A stretch of 64,000 bases of DNA, from assembly GCA_016712045.1 (NCBI GenBank), contig JADJRV010000039.1:87367-151366 (forward strand), given 5' to 3'. The position numbers and the translations under genes are program-made. Each line of letters starts with the position of its first letter. Position 1 is the stretch's first letter. The notes below the pieces were generated by a model that saw nothing but the letters and a program-made list of their open reading frames with translations, ran no database searches and was not told the DNA's origin. Positions 52,420-64,000 of this stretch are shown here, in pieces. The stretch comes from Chloracidobacterium sp. GTDB lineage: Bacteria; Acidobacteriota; Blastocatellia; Pyrinomonadales; Pyrinomonadaceae.

Positions 52420-55400
52420 CTACTGGGGCAAGCGTCCCGGTGTTAGCGGGGCTCCGGCTGCTTCAAGCGTCTTTTCAAAGCCTGGCAGACTGACATCGAT
52501 GAGCGTCCTTAACCTCGCCAGAACCGGAGCAAACTCTGCACTCGACAGGTCGTATTGAGTTAGTTGCGTCTGTGTCGGCCGGATCGTCGAGAGCCGTATC
52601 GTACCGGCGATGTTGCCGACACGCTGGGCTATCGACGGCGGCGGTATGTCTGAGTTTTCGCGTCCGCCGCGGATCGCATTGATCAGAGCATCGATCTCAT
52701 TATCAAATGCCTCGGCTTGCTCGATCAGCTTTTTGTTATCGACCGGAGCCTCTTGGGCGGCACGTTTGTACAGTCCAATGCGGGTCTTTGCCTCGGTCGC
52801 AGCGGAGTTGGCTCCGATGAGCGACCGTTGAAGTGTTGAGACCTTGCGTTGAAATTCGGCGAGGAACGCGGCGTCGGCGGGCGTCATATTCTCTTTGCCC
52901 TCGACCGTCACATTAAAGCTCTGCGAACCCGGCAGCGACGTGACCACGCCATTGACCCGCATAGCCATCGAAACCGTATATTTACCCGGCATCACTAGAG
53001 ATCCTTGCGGGCCAAATCCGCCTCCAAAGCCTCCGCCACCGCCATCAGGTGGGCCACCCTGCGGAGCGGCTGATATTGACGGCGGCAAATAACGCATATC
53101 CCAGACTACACGCTGGACGCCAGCACCGGCAGAAGCGTTTAGCCGGCGAACGATCTTGCCCTCGGAATCCGTGACGGTAAAGATCATCGACGGTGTTTCT
53201 TCCTCAGTCTCGGCACGCAGCTCAGCGATCGACGGATAACGGACGGGCTGTTTTGCCCTCTCGGCCGCACGCTCAGCATCCTGGCGTTTTTGCCGCAAAG
53301 TCTTCGGCGATTCTTTTAGAAAATAGGTAAATGTCGCACCGTATGCCGGATTTGGGGCCGTAAAAGACAGCTTTGCGAACCGGCAAGCGAGACGTTTGAG
53401 CGGACATACATCAGGGCGTCTTTGACCGGAAAGAGTGCTGACTGCCGTTCCATCGCTTTTGCTGACCTGACGGAGTGCCGCATAGTCGTCAAGAACATAG
53501 ATCCCGCGACCAAATGTCGCCAGCACGAGGTCGTTCTCGGACTTGAATGGCGATGTCGCGTACGGCGATCGTTGGCAGGCCGCTCTTGAGCTGCACCCAT
53601 TTGCTACCGCCGTCGACGGTAAAGAAAAAGCCGAATTCTGAACCCGCAAACAGCAGATTTGGGTTCACATGGTCCTCGGCAATGGCATACAACGAACCAC
53701 GCTCGGGGAGTTTACCTGTGATCAATGTCCAAGTTCGTCCGGCGTCGGTGCTCTTGACGAGATACGGTTTGAAATCACCGTTTTGGTGGTTGTTATATAT
53801 GGCATAGACGGTGTTCGCATCATGCTGCGAAGCGAGGACACGATGAACATAAGCATTATCCGGCACGCCCGGGATCTTATCGACCTTGCGCCAGCTCTGG
53901 CCATCATTATCCGTGATCTGGATCAATCCATCGTCGGTTCCGACGTAGATCAGGCCTTGTTTCTTAGGCGATTCTGAGATCGCCGAGGCGTTGCCGTAAA
54001 GAGCCGTCGATTGATTTTTCGCGATCGCATCCGGCCCCAAACCTTGCCCATTACCGGCAAAGCATTGCGGTCGAGCCCACGAGAGGTCGCCGCTGATGAC
54101 TTTCCAATCGTCGCCACGATTGTCTGATTTGAAGAGTTTGTGGCCGGCGAAATAGAGCCGCGTGTTTGAGTGCGGGCTGATCATTATCGGCGAATCCCAA
54201 TTGTAACGCTGCGATTCCTCGCCTTTGCCCTCGATCGGGGCGATGCCGACTCGTTCGCCGGTTCGCTTATCAAAACGTACGAGACCGCCGTTCTGGCTCT
54301 CGGCGTAGATTATGTTTAGGTCGGTCGGATCGACCTGCGAGCGAAAACCGTCTCCGCCGTTAGTTGCGATCCAATCGGAATTTAAGATGCCCGCCGTGCT
54401 GCGCGTTCGCGCCGGGCCGCCGAGCGAATTGTTATCCTGCGTACCGCCATAGACGTTGTAAAACGGCAAAGCGTTATCTGTCGTGATGTCGTAAAACTGT
54501 GCGATAGGCAAGTTTGCCTTGAAATTCCAATTGGCCCCGCGGTCAAAACTCTCGTAAATACCGCCGTCGCAACCGACCAGGATGTAATCGGTATTTTTCG
54601 GATCGACCCAGATGCCGTGGTTATCGACGTGCTTTAGCCGCTCGCCGAGATTCCGCTGAGTGCGGCCGCCATCGTCTGAGACCTGAAATTGCACATTAGG
54701 AATATAGACGCGATCGACATTTTGCGGGTCGGCAATGATCTGGCCGTAATACATACCTTGAGCGATGGTCGAGCTCATACGCTCCCAGGTCGCGCCTCGG
54801 TCGTTCGAGCGAAATATGCCGCTCAGCACACCGCTGGCCTCGACGGTCGCATAGATAACGTCCGTTTTAGCAGGCGAGATGGACAATCCGATGCGACCAA
54901 GATCGCCCGGAGGCAGACCTGAGCGAAGCCGCGTCCAAGTATTGCCGCCGTCGGTCGATTTGTGTATCGCACTCTCGGGGCCGCCGTTTATCAGCGTGTA
55001 AAAATGCCGACGACGTTGCCATGTCGCTGCGTACATCGTGTCGGGATTTGCCGGGTCGATAGCGACATCGGTCACGCCGGTATGTTCGGTGCCAGGGATG
55101 ACCGCTTTCCATGTCTTGCCGCCATCGGTCGTTTTGTAGAGCCCGCGTTCGCCGCCCGGTGCCCAAAGCGGGCCCTGTGCCGCAACGAAAACAACGTTGC
55201 TGTCACGCGGATCGATGGCGATACGCCCGATATGCTCGGACGTTTTTAGCCCTACATTACGCCAGCTGCGGCCTCCGTCGTCCGAACGATAAACCCCGTC
55301 GCCGTAACCAACGCTGCGCTGGCTGTTGCGTTCGCCGGTGCCGACCCAGACGGTCGCCGGATTTTTTGGATCGAGAGCTATCGCACCGATCGAAAATGCT

Positions 55401-55765
55401 CCTTCGTTATCAAATACCGATGTCCATGTCGTGCCTGCGTTGACTGTTTTCCAGACTCCGCCCGAGGCGACCGCGACGTAGTATTTCGTGCGGTCGTTTG
55501 GGTCCACCGCGAAAGCGAGCACACGTCCCGATGTCACCGCCGGGCCGATCGAGCGAAACCGGCCGCCAAACGCCTGCGTTCCCATCGGATCGGGCGGCGG
55601 AGGCGGTGTCGGAGCCGGTGTCGGGCTGGCAGCAGGGGTTGTTACACGGGTGGAATCACCGGCCGGCGTCGGCGAAGAGGTCGGCAGCGGCCCGGTCTGC
55701 CTTTGGCCGAAAAAGGTCGCAGTAAACGATAGCGACAAGCAAACAAGGACGAACGACGAACGCAT
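52420..55765 (-). CDS. secreted BNR/sortilin-like beta-propeller protein, frameshifted
   Basis: This large exported protein of about 1110 residues belongs to the group labelled 'glycosyl hydrolase' or YVTN/BNR-repeat protein. Catalysis is not proven. A signal peptide and Pro-rich linker lead into many BNR repeats: SDDGGRSWRNVG, TTDGGKTWKAV and STDGGNTWTRL (the S-x-D-x-G-x-T-W pattern). They form one or two propellers up to about residue 740. The C-terminal 350 residues have GKIVRRLNASAGAGVQRVVWDM and a helical end. Frame changes near 53540 and 53400 separate the propeller part from the C-terminal part. Such proteins are abundant in acidobacteria and may bind or process polymers outside the cell. 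Confidence 0.82.
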
Positions 55766-56008
55766 TTATGCACGGTAAAAGCTCCTAATGAATAGACTAT
55801 TTTGAAAAGTAGATCGATGAAATTATGAATTTATTCAGGCCGTTTATCAAGCCTAATTACGAAATTCAGTAGTTTTACTAAGTGCGATCGTATCGATCAA
55901 TAAACTTGGTAATACGACAGTTTGTGATGTGCGGTTTCGCGAGTGCCCGATAGTAATAATTGTCGTAAATTCAGCATTTACAATGCTATAATTCCCGAGT
56001 TATTCACG

Positions 56009-58934
<2,926 letters not shown>

Positions 58935-58949
58935 GAAAATGGAGAAAAT

Positions 58950-59395
58950 ATGACCAAGAAAATGACTCAGTGTTTTTACATTTGTGTTTCTACTTAACCA
59001 TCAATGCAATCGCCTTTGGACAGTGCAGAAAAGAACGCCGACAGCCAGATCGTGGCGCGATCTACGCCGACATAAAAGCTGATAAGGGCCTCGCCTCACA
59101 GATCTCACACATAAACGTGATCTCGGTGGCGGAGCCGTAAAGCTGCAAGGCTGGGCCGACGATCAGTCGTCCTACGATAAAGTCAACGATATCGCCCTGA
59201 AAACGACCTGCGTAAGGCTGGTCAACGTCAACGATTTTGCGAAACACCACCTCCGGCGGGCGACCGTTTGCGTTCCGGCGGCATCCGGAGGATGCTTCGG
59301 GCACAAAACCGTACGTCGATATCTGCATTCCCGAAGCCGATGCATGCAATCTAGGCGGCTTTATGACCAAAGGGGCAATGATCTTTCAGTTTTGA
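58950..59395 (+). CDS. secreted BON-domain protein, frameshifted
   Basis: This exported protein of about 148 residues starts at ATG 58950 with GGAG 5 bases before it. After a hydrophobic signal comes IYADIKADKGLASQISHINV, then (one frame on) GGAVKLQGWADDQSSYDKV and VRLVNVNDF, the pattern of a BON domain that may bind lipid or membrane. The C-terminal part reads VDICIPEADACNLGGFMTKG, with two Cys that could pair. At least four single-base shifts are needed. It follows the kinase gene by 15 bases and is likely in the same transcript. Confidence 0.65.
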
Positions 59396-59493
59396 CAAAT
59401 TTCTTTCTCGAGCTGGCTGCACCCGGACAATTCGTGCGGATGATCGCATACCTTAAAACTATTAGAAATACGAGTCACCAGGTTTCCTATTTT

Positions 59494-61090
59494 ATGAAAC
59501 GATGCCCTGAATGCAGACGGGATTAATACGACGATACGCTGCTGCTTATTGTCTCGACGACGGCAATCCGCTTCTCGAAGGCCCGGCGAGTGGCTCCGGT
59601 GCGGTCGATGAGCCGGCGACGGCGATCTTGCATTCGACGGTGGCTCCGGGCGGGCACCAACGCGTCAGCAAATCAATACGACTGGGGAGACGGCAGTCGC
59701 TCATACGTTTGGAGAGAAGCGTTCGTCTGCATTTAGAAATATTGCTGTGGGAATTATTCTTGTGGCAATGCTAGTTGCTGGCAGGTTTTTGCATTCCGAT
59801 TTTTGAGATCGGACCCGCCGCAGATACCCAGAACGGCCAAAACCATTAATACTCAGCGTTTGACTGGCGATGGTAAGGTGGTCGACGCAGAGATCTCGCC
59901 CGACGGTAAGTTTTGGTTTATGTGCGGGTCGAGGTGACAAGTTCGCTTTGGATCAAGCAGATACAGACCGGCAGCACGGCAGACGTGGTAAAGCCGGGCG
60001 AGGCGGGCAATTTTCGGCCTCGCTTTTTCGCCAGACAGTAACTACACGTTTACTTTAACGCCCTCATGAGTAGCAACGAGACGCAGACGATCTATCGCGT
60101 CCCAACGCTTGGAGGAACACCGACAAAATTTCTCTCAAATGCACAGTTCATCGAATTTTCACCTGACGGCAAGCAAATTTCTTTTCGTCGCTTTGACTTG
60201 TAAACGTCTCCGACACACTTTTGGTAGCCAACGCCGACGGGTCGAACGAGCGTCCACTAGTCTCGCGGGCAGCAAGCAATTCTATACAAGCTCGGCCGCT
60301 TGGTCCCGGACGGTAAAAATCTACCCGTCGCCGTAGGTGACGATGATATCGGCCAGGGCGAGATCAATATGTCTCTCGCATTAATATCGGTCGCCGGACG
60401 GATCGCTGCGTGAGATCGGTTCGGGCGGTGGACAACCATGGCCGATGTCGTCTGGCACCCAAGCGGCGATTCACTGATCGCGGTGATCGGCGAAAATGCA
60501 TTTCTCTCGGACAATTGTGGGAGATGTCACCCGTCCGGTGAATATCGAAAGGCTGACCAACAATCTCAGCGGATACGGTTCGCTTTCGATCACGGCCGAT
60601 GGTAAAGCCATCGTCACCGGCGAACGTTACTCGCGCTCCGCAGTTTGGGTTTCGCCGGATCTCAAGCCCGAGAACACCAAGCAGATAATGCCGAATACCG
60701 GTGACACGTGGGGCTTTCCTTGGACAGCCGACGGACGGATCGTTTATGTTTCCGGCAAACCGGCGACGCGGAGGTTTGGACAATGGACGCCGACGGAGCG
60801 AATGCCCGTCAGATCACAAACGACCGCGTAATCAAACCCGTGCCTTATGCCTCGCCGGATGGGCGTTTCATTGTTTATACGTCATCGAAAAATGGCGGTG
60901 AGATCGTGCGGATCGATATCGGCGGAGGAAACCGCTCGTGTTGACCAAAGCCTTAGGTGCGTACAACCCTCACATCTCCCCTGATAGCAAATGGGTCATC
61001 TATTCCGCCTATGTCGGCGGAATGCCAAAGGTCATGCGGGTATCGATCGATGGTGGCGAAGAAAAGTTTCCATCGCGTCGTCGACGGTGA
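59494..61090 (+). CDS. zinc-ribbon protein with TolB-like propeller, frameshifted, 3' end truncated
   Basis: This protein starts with the same MKRCPECRRD ribbon as the gene at 50530, with CLDDGNPLLEGPASGSG after a frame change. One membrane segment (AVGIILVAMLVAG) precedes a WD40/TolB-type propeller of which about four blades are seen: DAEISPDGK, IEFSPDGKQISFRRF, DADGANARQITND and YASPDGRFIVYTS. At least eight frame changes occur. The last blade (ISPDSKWVIYSAYVGG) runs 59 bases into the 3' end of the convergent gene and stops there. The usual terminal blades are therefore missing: either a rearrangement or a misjoin. The joined length is about 530 residues. Confidence 0.72.
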
Positions 61091-62268
61091 CGATGCCGGC
61101 GATGTCGCCTTCGTCGTCGATGACGGGCAGGGCGAGCAGGTTGTATTCGGCGATGGTCTGGGCGACGTTTTCGGCGGATTCGGACGGATGGGCGAAACGG
61201 AATTCGCTGCGCATCACCTCTTCAAAGTTTTTGGTCGGGTCGGCGAATATCAGCGAACGTAGACTGATCAGCCCGCAGATCTTCCACGAATCTTCTTCCT
61301 CGACGACGTACAGGTAATAGATCATGTTTGGCGTCTCGGCCATTTCGCGTAAACTGCGGATCGTCTCGCCGACCGTCAGCTCTTTTGGAAAAACGACAAA
61401 CTCCGTCGTCATCAGGCCGCCCGCCGTGTCGTTGTCAAAATGCATCAGCTCGGCGACATCGGCTTTTTCGTGGTCTTCCATCAGGTTAAAGAGCTGCTCT
61501 GATTTTTCGTCGTCCATTTCGTCGAGCACATCGACAGCGTCGTCGGGCGACATTTCTTCGAGAATGTCGGCAGCGCGTTCTTCGTCCATGTCTTCGAGAA
61601 TGCGGGCCTGCGCCTCGGTCGACATCTCCTCCAGCGTATCGGCGGCGATCTCGTCATCGAGGCTCTCGACGACCTCGGTCCGGTGGATCGGCGAGAGCGA
61701 TTCTCTGCCAGCTGGGCGATCTCGACCGGGTGAAGCCGGGAAGCTTGTCTTTCGAAGATTTAAGCTGCACGGTGACGGTCGTCGTGTCGGTCGCGAGATA
61801 GCCGACATCGGCCCAGTCGATGACCTCGACCGGACGGTCGCTGCCAAAAAATCCCTGCGGCATCAGCCGCCGGACAAATCCTGCAGGCTGACATCCGCAC
61901 CGGCGACACGCCGCCAAACTTCGCCGGTCTCGATCAGCTGAACATCGTTCACGCGAACGACGCGTTTGCCGTCGACGTCGATAAGCTGATTATCGAGGAC
62001 GTCTTTTCCGAGCAGCACCTCGCCATCGCGGCGGACGAACGGGCTCAGGTCGATATCGCCGACGTCATCCTCGCGCCGTGCAGGCCGAGTTCCCTGAAAT
62101 GTCACGGCGCGGCATAAAAAGTTTCGCCGGCGATAACGCGCGACCAGCCCGATGACCGGCGGATGCTCCTCGTCGCCATAACGCACGACCACGTCGTTGA
62201 TGACCGCGATCTTTTCGTTGCGGGCGTCAAAGATCAGGGCGGTTCAGTATCTGCGAGACGTAAAGCAT
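61032..62268 (-). CDS. PRC-barrel / MgtE-N / CBS domain protein, frameshifted
   Basis: This soluble protein is related to the regulatory part of MgtE magnesium channels. Reassembled from ATG 62268 (MLYVSQILNRP), a PRC-barrel-like part with VLLGKDVLDNQLIDVDGKRVV comes first. A second barrel-like part follows (VEVIDWADVGYLATDT). The MgtE N-terminal superhelix comes next (EVVESLDDEIAADTLEEM and ILEDMDEERAADILEEM). Two CBS domains end it (about 61030-61420, MTTEFVVFPKELTVGETI and LPVIDDEGDIAGIVTVDDA). There is no membrane domain. It may sense magnesium or nucleotides for a separate transporter. Several indels break the first 150 codons; the part from 61690 to 61032 is one frame. Confidence 0.8.
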
Positions 62269-62277
62269 ACGAAAGTG

Positions 62278-62333
62278 GTCAGTTGTCAGTGGCCAGTTGT
62301 CGGTATAACCGTCATCGGCCGATGACAACTGAC
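62278..62333. repeat. GTCAGTTGTCA dyad repeat
   Basis: A perfect 11-bp inverted repeat (62278-62288 and 62323-62333) has extra GGCCAGTTGTCGG and GACAACCGAC copies inside and outside. It shares words with the element at 44684-44748. Confidence 0.75.
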
Positions 62334-62389
62334 AGCTGACAACCGACCCAAACCTGCTGCATAAACATTGTTAAATAGTTTTGTATTTT

Positions 62390-62406
62390 GTGGAAACACT
62401 TTCCAC
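62390..62406. promoter_or_regulatory. GTGGAAA-CAC-TTTCCAC dyad before transglycosylase gene
   Basis: A perfect 7-bp inverted repeat with a 3-base centre lies 84 bases before the transglycosylase start, in an AT-rich stretch that could hold a promoter. The regulator is unknown. Confidence 0.35.
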
Positions 62407-62490
62407 TTATACATTTTTATTAAGTAGGCGATGGAACGCCGCAGCTGCCCGTCCATCGTGCAGATACCCGTCTGTCAAATCCAACCAATA

Positions 62491-63396
62491 ATGAAAAAAA
62501 GCCTACCTCACGATCATACTACCCTTGCTGCTTGCTCCCCGCTTTCCCAGGAACGCCATCGTTTCTTTGACAATTTTGACACGTCACGCGGCGTCACGGT
62601 CATCCGCCGACTTGTGCCGGTCGTTGCAACCAGGCCGAATACCGCCGCCAAGTAGTAAGAACAATAAGGTGACCGAACGCAAAAGTCAGCCCGTCGGGCA
62701 AACAGTTCGTCAGCCGACCGCATGGTTACGCCGTCCAATCAAGCCCGCACCACTCGCATGAACGTCAACGACGGCCTTGCCAGCGCGAGACGCAAATGCG
62801 TCGACCGATCCGTGCGAGTTTCGATGGGCTCGTCGTCGGGTATGAAAGGATTTACGACGGGTGACGCGACGATCGATTCGTACATCGTCGATTCGAGCCG
62901 CCGCTACAACATCGACCCGCTGCTGATCTACGCACAGATGCATCAGGAATCTTCGTTCAAGCTCAAGGCGACCTCGTACAAAGGTGCGAGCGGCCTGATG
63001 CAGCTGATGCCTGCGACCGCTCGGCGTCTTGGCGTCACCAATATCTACGACCCGAAACAAAACATCGAGGGCGGCGTCAAATATATGCGGATCCTGCTCG
63101 ATATGTTTGGCCAGGACGTGAACCTCGCTCTCGCGGGCTATAACGCCGGCGAAGGAGCGGTGATGAAATACGGCAACCAGATCCCGCCGTACAACGAGAC
63201 CCGCGAATACGTCCGCCGCATCACAGCTCGTTACGGCCAGATCTCGGACGGCAGCTTTGCCCGCAACTACAAACGCGTGAACACCTCAACGGCCGCCAAA
63301 TTGGAACAAAAAGTTTCACGCCCGCTGGCCGTGTACGAACCAAACCCCGTGGCGATCCGCCTGGCAGATGGACGTATGAGACTTGTTAATCAGTAG
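62491..63396 (+). CDS. lytic transglycosylase, SLT domain, 5' part frameshifted
   Basis: This exported murein transglycosylase has its SLT domain in one clear frame from about 62720. Its catalytic Glu is in QMHQESSFKLKATSY, with GASGLMQLMPATARRLGV and LALAGYNAGEGAV following. The segment before it, from ATG 62491, has a signal-peptide-like run split by one or two single-base shifts (TIILPLLLAPRFP in the repaired reading). From 62722 alone it would lack an export signal. The joined protein is about 300 residues. It is a second transglycosylase, smaller than the Slt70-like one at 31928. A strong terminator follows at 63516-63549. Confidence 0.82.
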
Positions 63397-63463
63397 GCAG
63401 TAGCAGTAAGTGGTAGGCAGTTTTCTTTACTGCCCACTGCCTCTGCCTAGTGCCACTGGTTCC
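63394..63463. repeat. CAGTAGGCAGT imperfect dyad repeat
   Basis: CAGTAGGCAGTAGCAGTAAG on the left and CTGCCCACTGCCTCTGCC on the right are imperfect inverted copies. It starts at the stop codon of the transglycosylase gene. It shows the same style of short-word dyad as 44684-44748 but different words. Confidence 0.5.
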
Positions 63464-63515
63464 CAAAGGTTCCCACCGGAGTTAACCACTCTTCTCCATA
63501 TAGTCAGAAAGACTT

Positions 63516-63549
63516 GCGGCTGCGTGCGATCACGCGGCCGCGTTTTGTT
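63516..63549 (+). terminator. rho-independent terminator after transglycosylase gene
   Basis: GCGGCTGCGTG (63516-63526) pairs with CACGCGGCCGC (63531-63541) around CGAT. GTTTTGTTT follows on the plus strand. It lies between two convergent genes. Confidence 0.8.
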
Positions 63550-63999
63550 TAAACGCCAAATTGTTTTAGGTGGTGGTCGATGTGTTTGTGGGCGATCAAC
63601 GCCCATTCCTTCGCGGTCATTTTCCGAACATCGGGTGATATTTGCAGTCGCTATCGACCGGCAGATCGCCCAATTTGTTCATCAGCTCGATCAGTCTCGC
63701 ACGATCAGCATCAAATTCCCCGGGTTTGCGTCCATCCGCCTGCTGATCAAAATCAGCACTTACCTTTACCTCTTTCGGCATCGGCAGGACATACAAAATG
63801 AGCGGCTTGATAAAAGTTCGCGACGCAAACGTACTCTTATCGGAGAGAGTCGCCTCAAAGGCAGCTCACCGCCTTGCACCAGATGCGACATCATCTGATT
63901 CACATTCATCTTGCCCCACGCCGGCGTCTCGTCGCCGGTGAGTTTGTTGAGACGCTCGATCAACTTTGTTCTGTCGGTTTCGTTTCTGATTGTTGGCAT
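63549..63999 (-). CDS. DUF1569 (DinB-like) protein, frameshifted
   Basis: This roughly 150-residue four-helix protein belongs to the DUF1569 family, distantly related to DinB/YfiT metal-binding proteins; its activity is unknown. The start (MPTIRNETDRTKLIERLNKL) and WGKMNVNQMMSHLVQGGELP are in the first frame. The rest lies in other frames: LPMPKEVKVSADFDQQ, then DADRARLIELMNKLGDLP, and the His-rich end KEWALIAHKHIDHHLKQFGV that closes the putative metal site. At least three single-base shifts are needed. The ATG ends one base before the window edge, so the start is complete. Confidence 0.75.
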
Positions 64000-64000
64000 A

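Noticed and set aside
52328..52558. 76-residue plus-strand gene starting MKRCHEY
   Set aside because: Only the first few codons resemble the MKRCPEC start. The rest runs through a terminator hairpin and antisense to the propeller gene; I treat it as a duplicated fragment.
62390..62490. c-di-AMP or c-di-GMP riboswitch before the transglycosylase
   Set aside because: Such switches often precede cell wall hydrolase genes, but I could not match their conserved cores here, even allowing for indels.

Overview
The window looks like chromosomal DNA from an acidobacterium, most likely of the Blastocatellia/Pyrinomonadales type. This is inferred from gene content, not from a marker-gene tree. The signs are three VWA proteins of the acidobacterial VWFA-related kind, two genes with the MKRCPEC zinc-ribbon N-terminus fused to TPR or beta-propeller domains, many secreted proteins with TPTPTP linkers behind the signal peptide, a moderate-to-high GC content, and many short dyad repeats between genes. 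I see no rRNA or tRNA gene and no CRISPR array.

Layout. 1-9.7 kb: a 5'-truncated acyl-CoA dehydrogenase, a GNAT acetyltransferase, a radical SAM protein, a cyclophilin, an M1 metallopeptidase, an EEP nuclease-like protein, a TIGR02574/RelE-type toxin-antitoxin pair and a fused alpha/beta 2-oxoacid dehydrogenase E1. 9.7-22.5 kb: a winged-helix protein, a glycine-zipper envelope protein, OsmC, a HEAT-repeat/cyclophilin fusion, DUF4112, a 2-Cys peroxiredoxin, an ECF sigma factor operon, a VWA protein, an SDR reductase and a quinone reductase. 22.6-29.6 kb: a complete efflux operon (TetR, adaptor, RND pump, TolC) behind a clear dyad operator. 29.7-39.2 kb: VWA protein, Slt-type transglycosylase, dihaem cytochrome, S9 peptidase, an antitoxin without a toxin, xerC. 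39.2-40.4 kb: a RAYT (REP-associated tyrosine transposase) with its REP hairpins, an internally deleted RAYT copy and a tandem array of RAYT-tail plus REP units. 40.4-44.3 kb: VWA, TauE/SafE, a lone HslV-like Ntn hydrolase, trmFO. 44.3-49.9 kb: a compact phage packaging and head cassette (TerL, portal, scaffold, P22-like coat), degraded and carrying several interspersed repeats. 50-64 kb: TPR/FlgO protein, BNR-propeller protein, Ser/Thr kinase, BON protein, TolB-propeller protein, a MgtE-N/CBS protein, a lytic transglycosylase and a DUF1569 protein.

Sequence quality matters here. Single-base frameshifts break many otherwise conserved genes, and they become very dense from about 56 kb to the right end, on both strands and in unrelated genes. 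I read most of these as assembly or sequencing indels rather than pseudogenes, and I give the joined extents.

The most interesting structure is the RAYT locus. Each of six tandem units of about 63-74 bp carries the last codons and stop of a RAYT gene followed by a REP hairpin. Beside the array lies a remnant joining the 5' end of a RAYT directly to its 3' end. Together with a matching REP inside the phage portal gene, this points to an active or recently active REP/RAYT system that spreads its own gene end.
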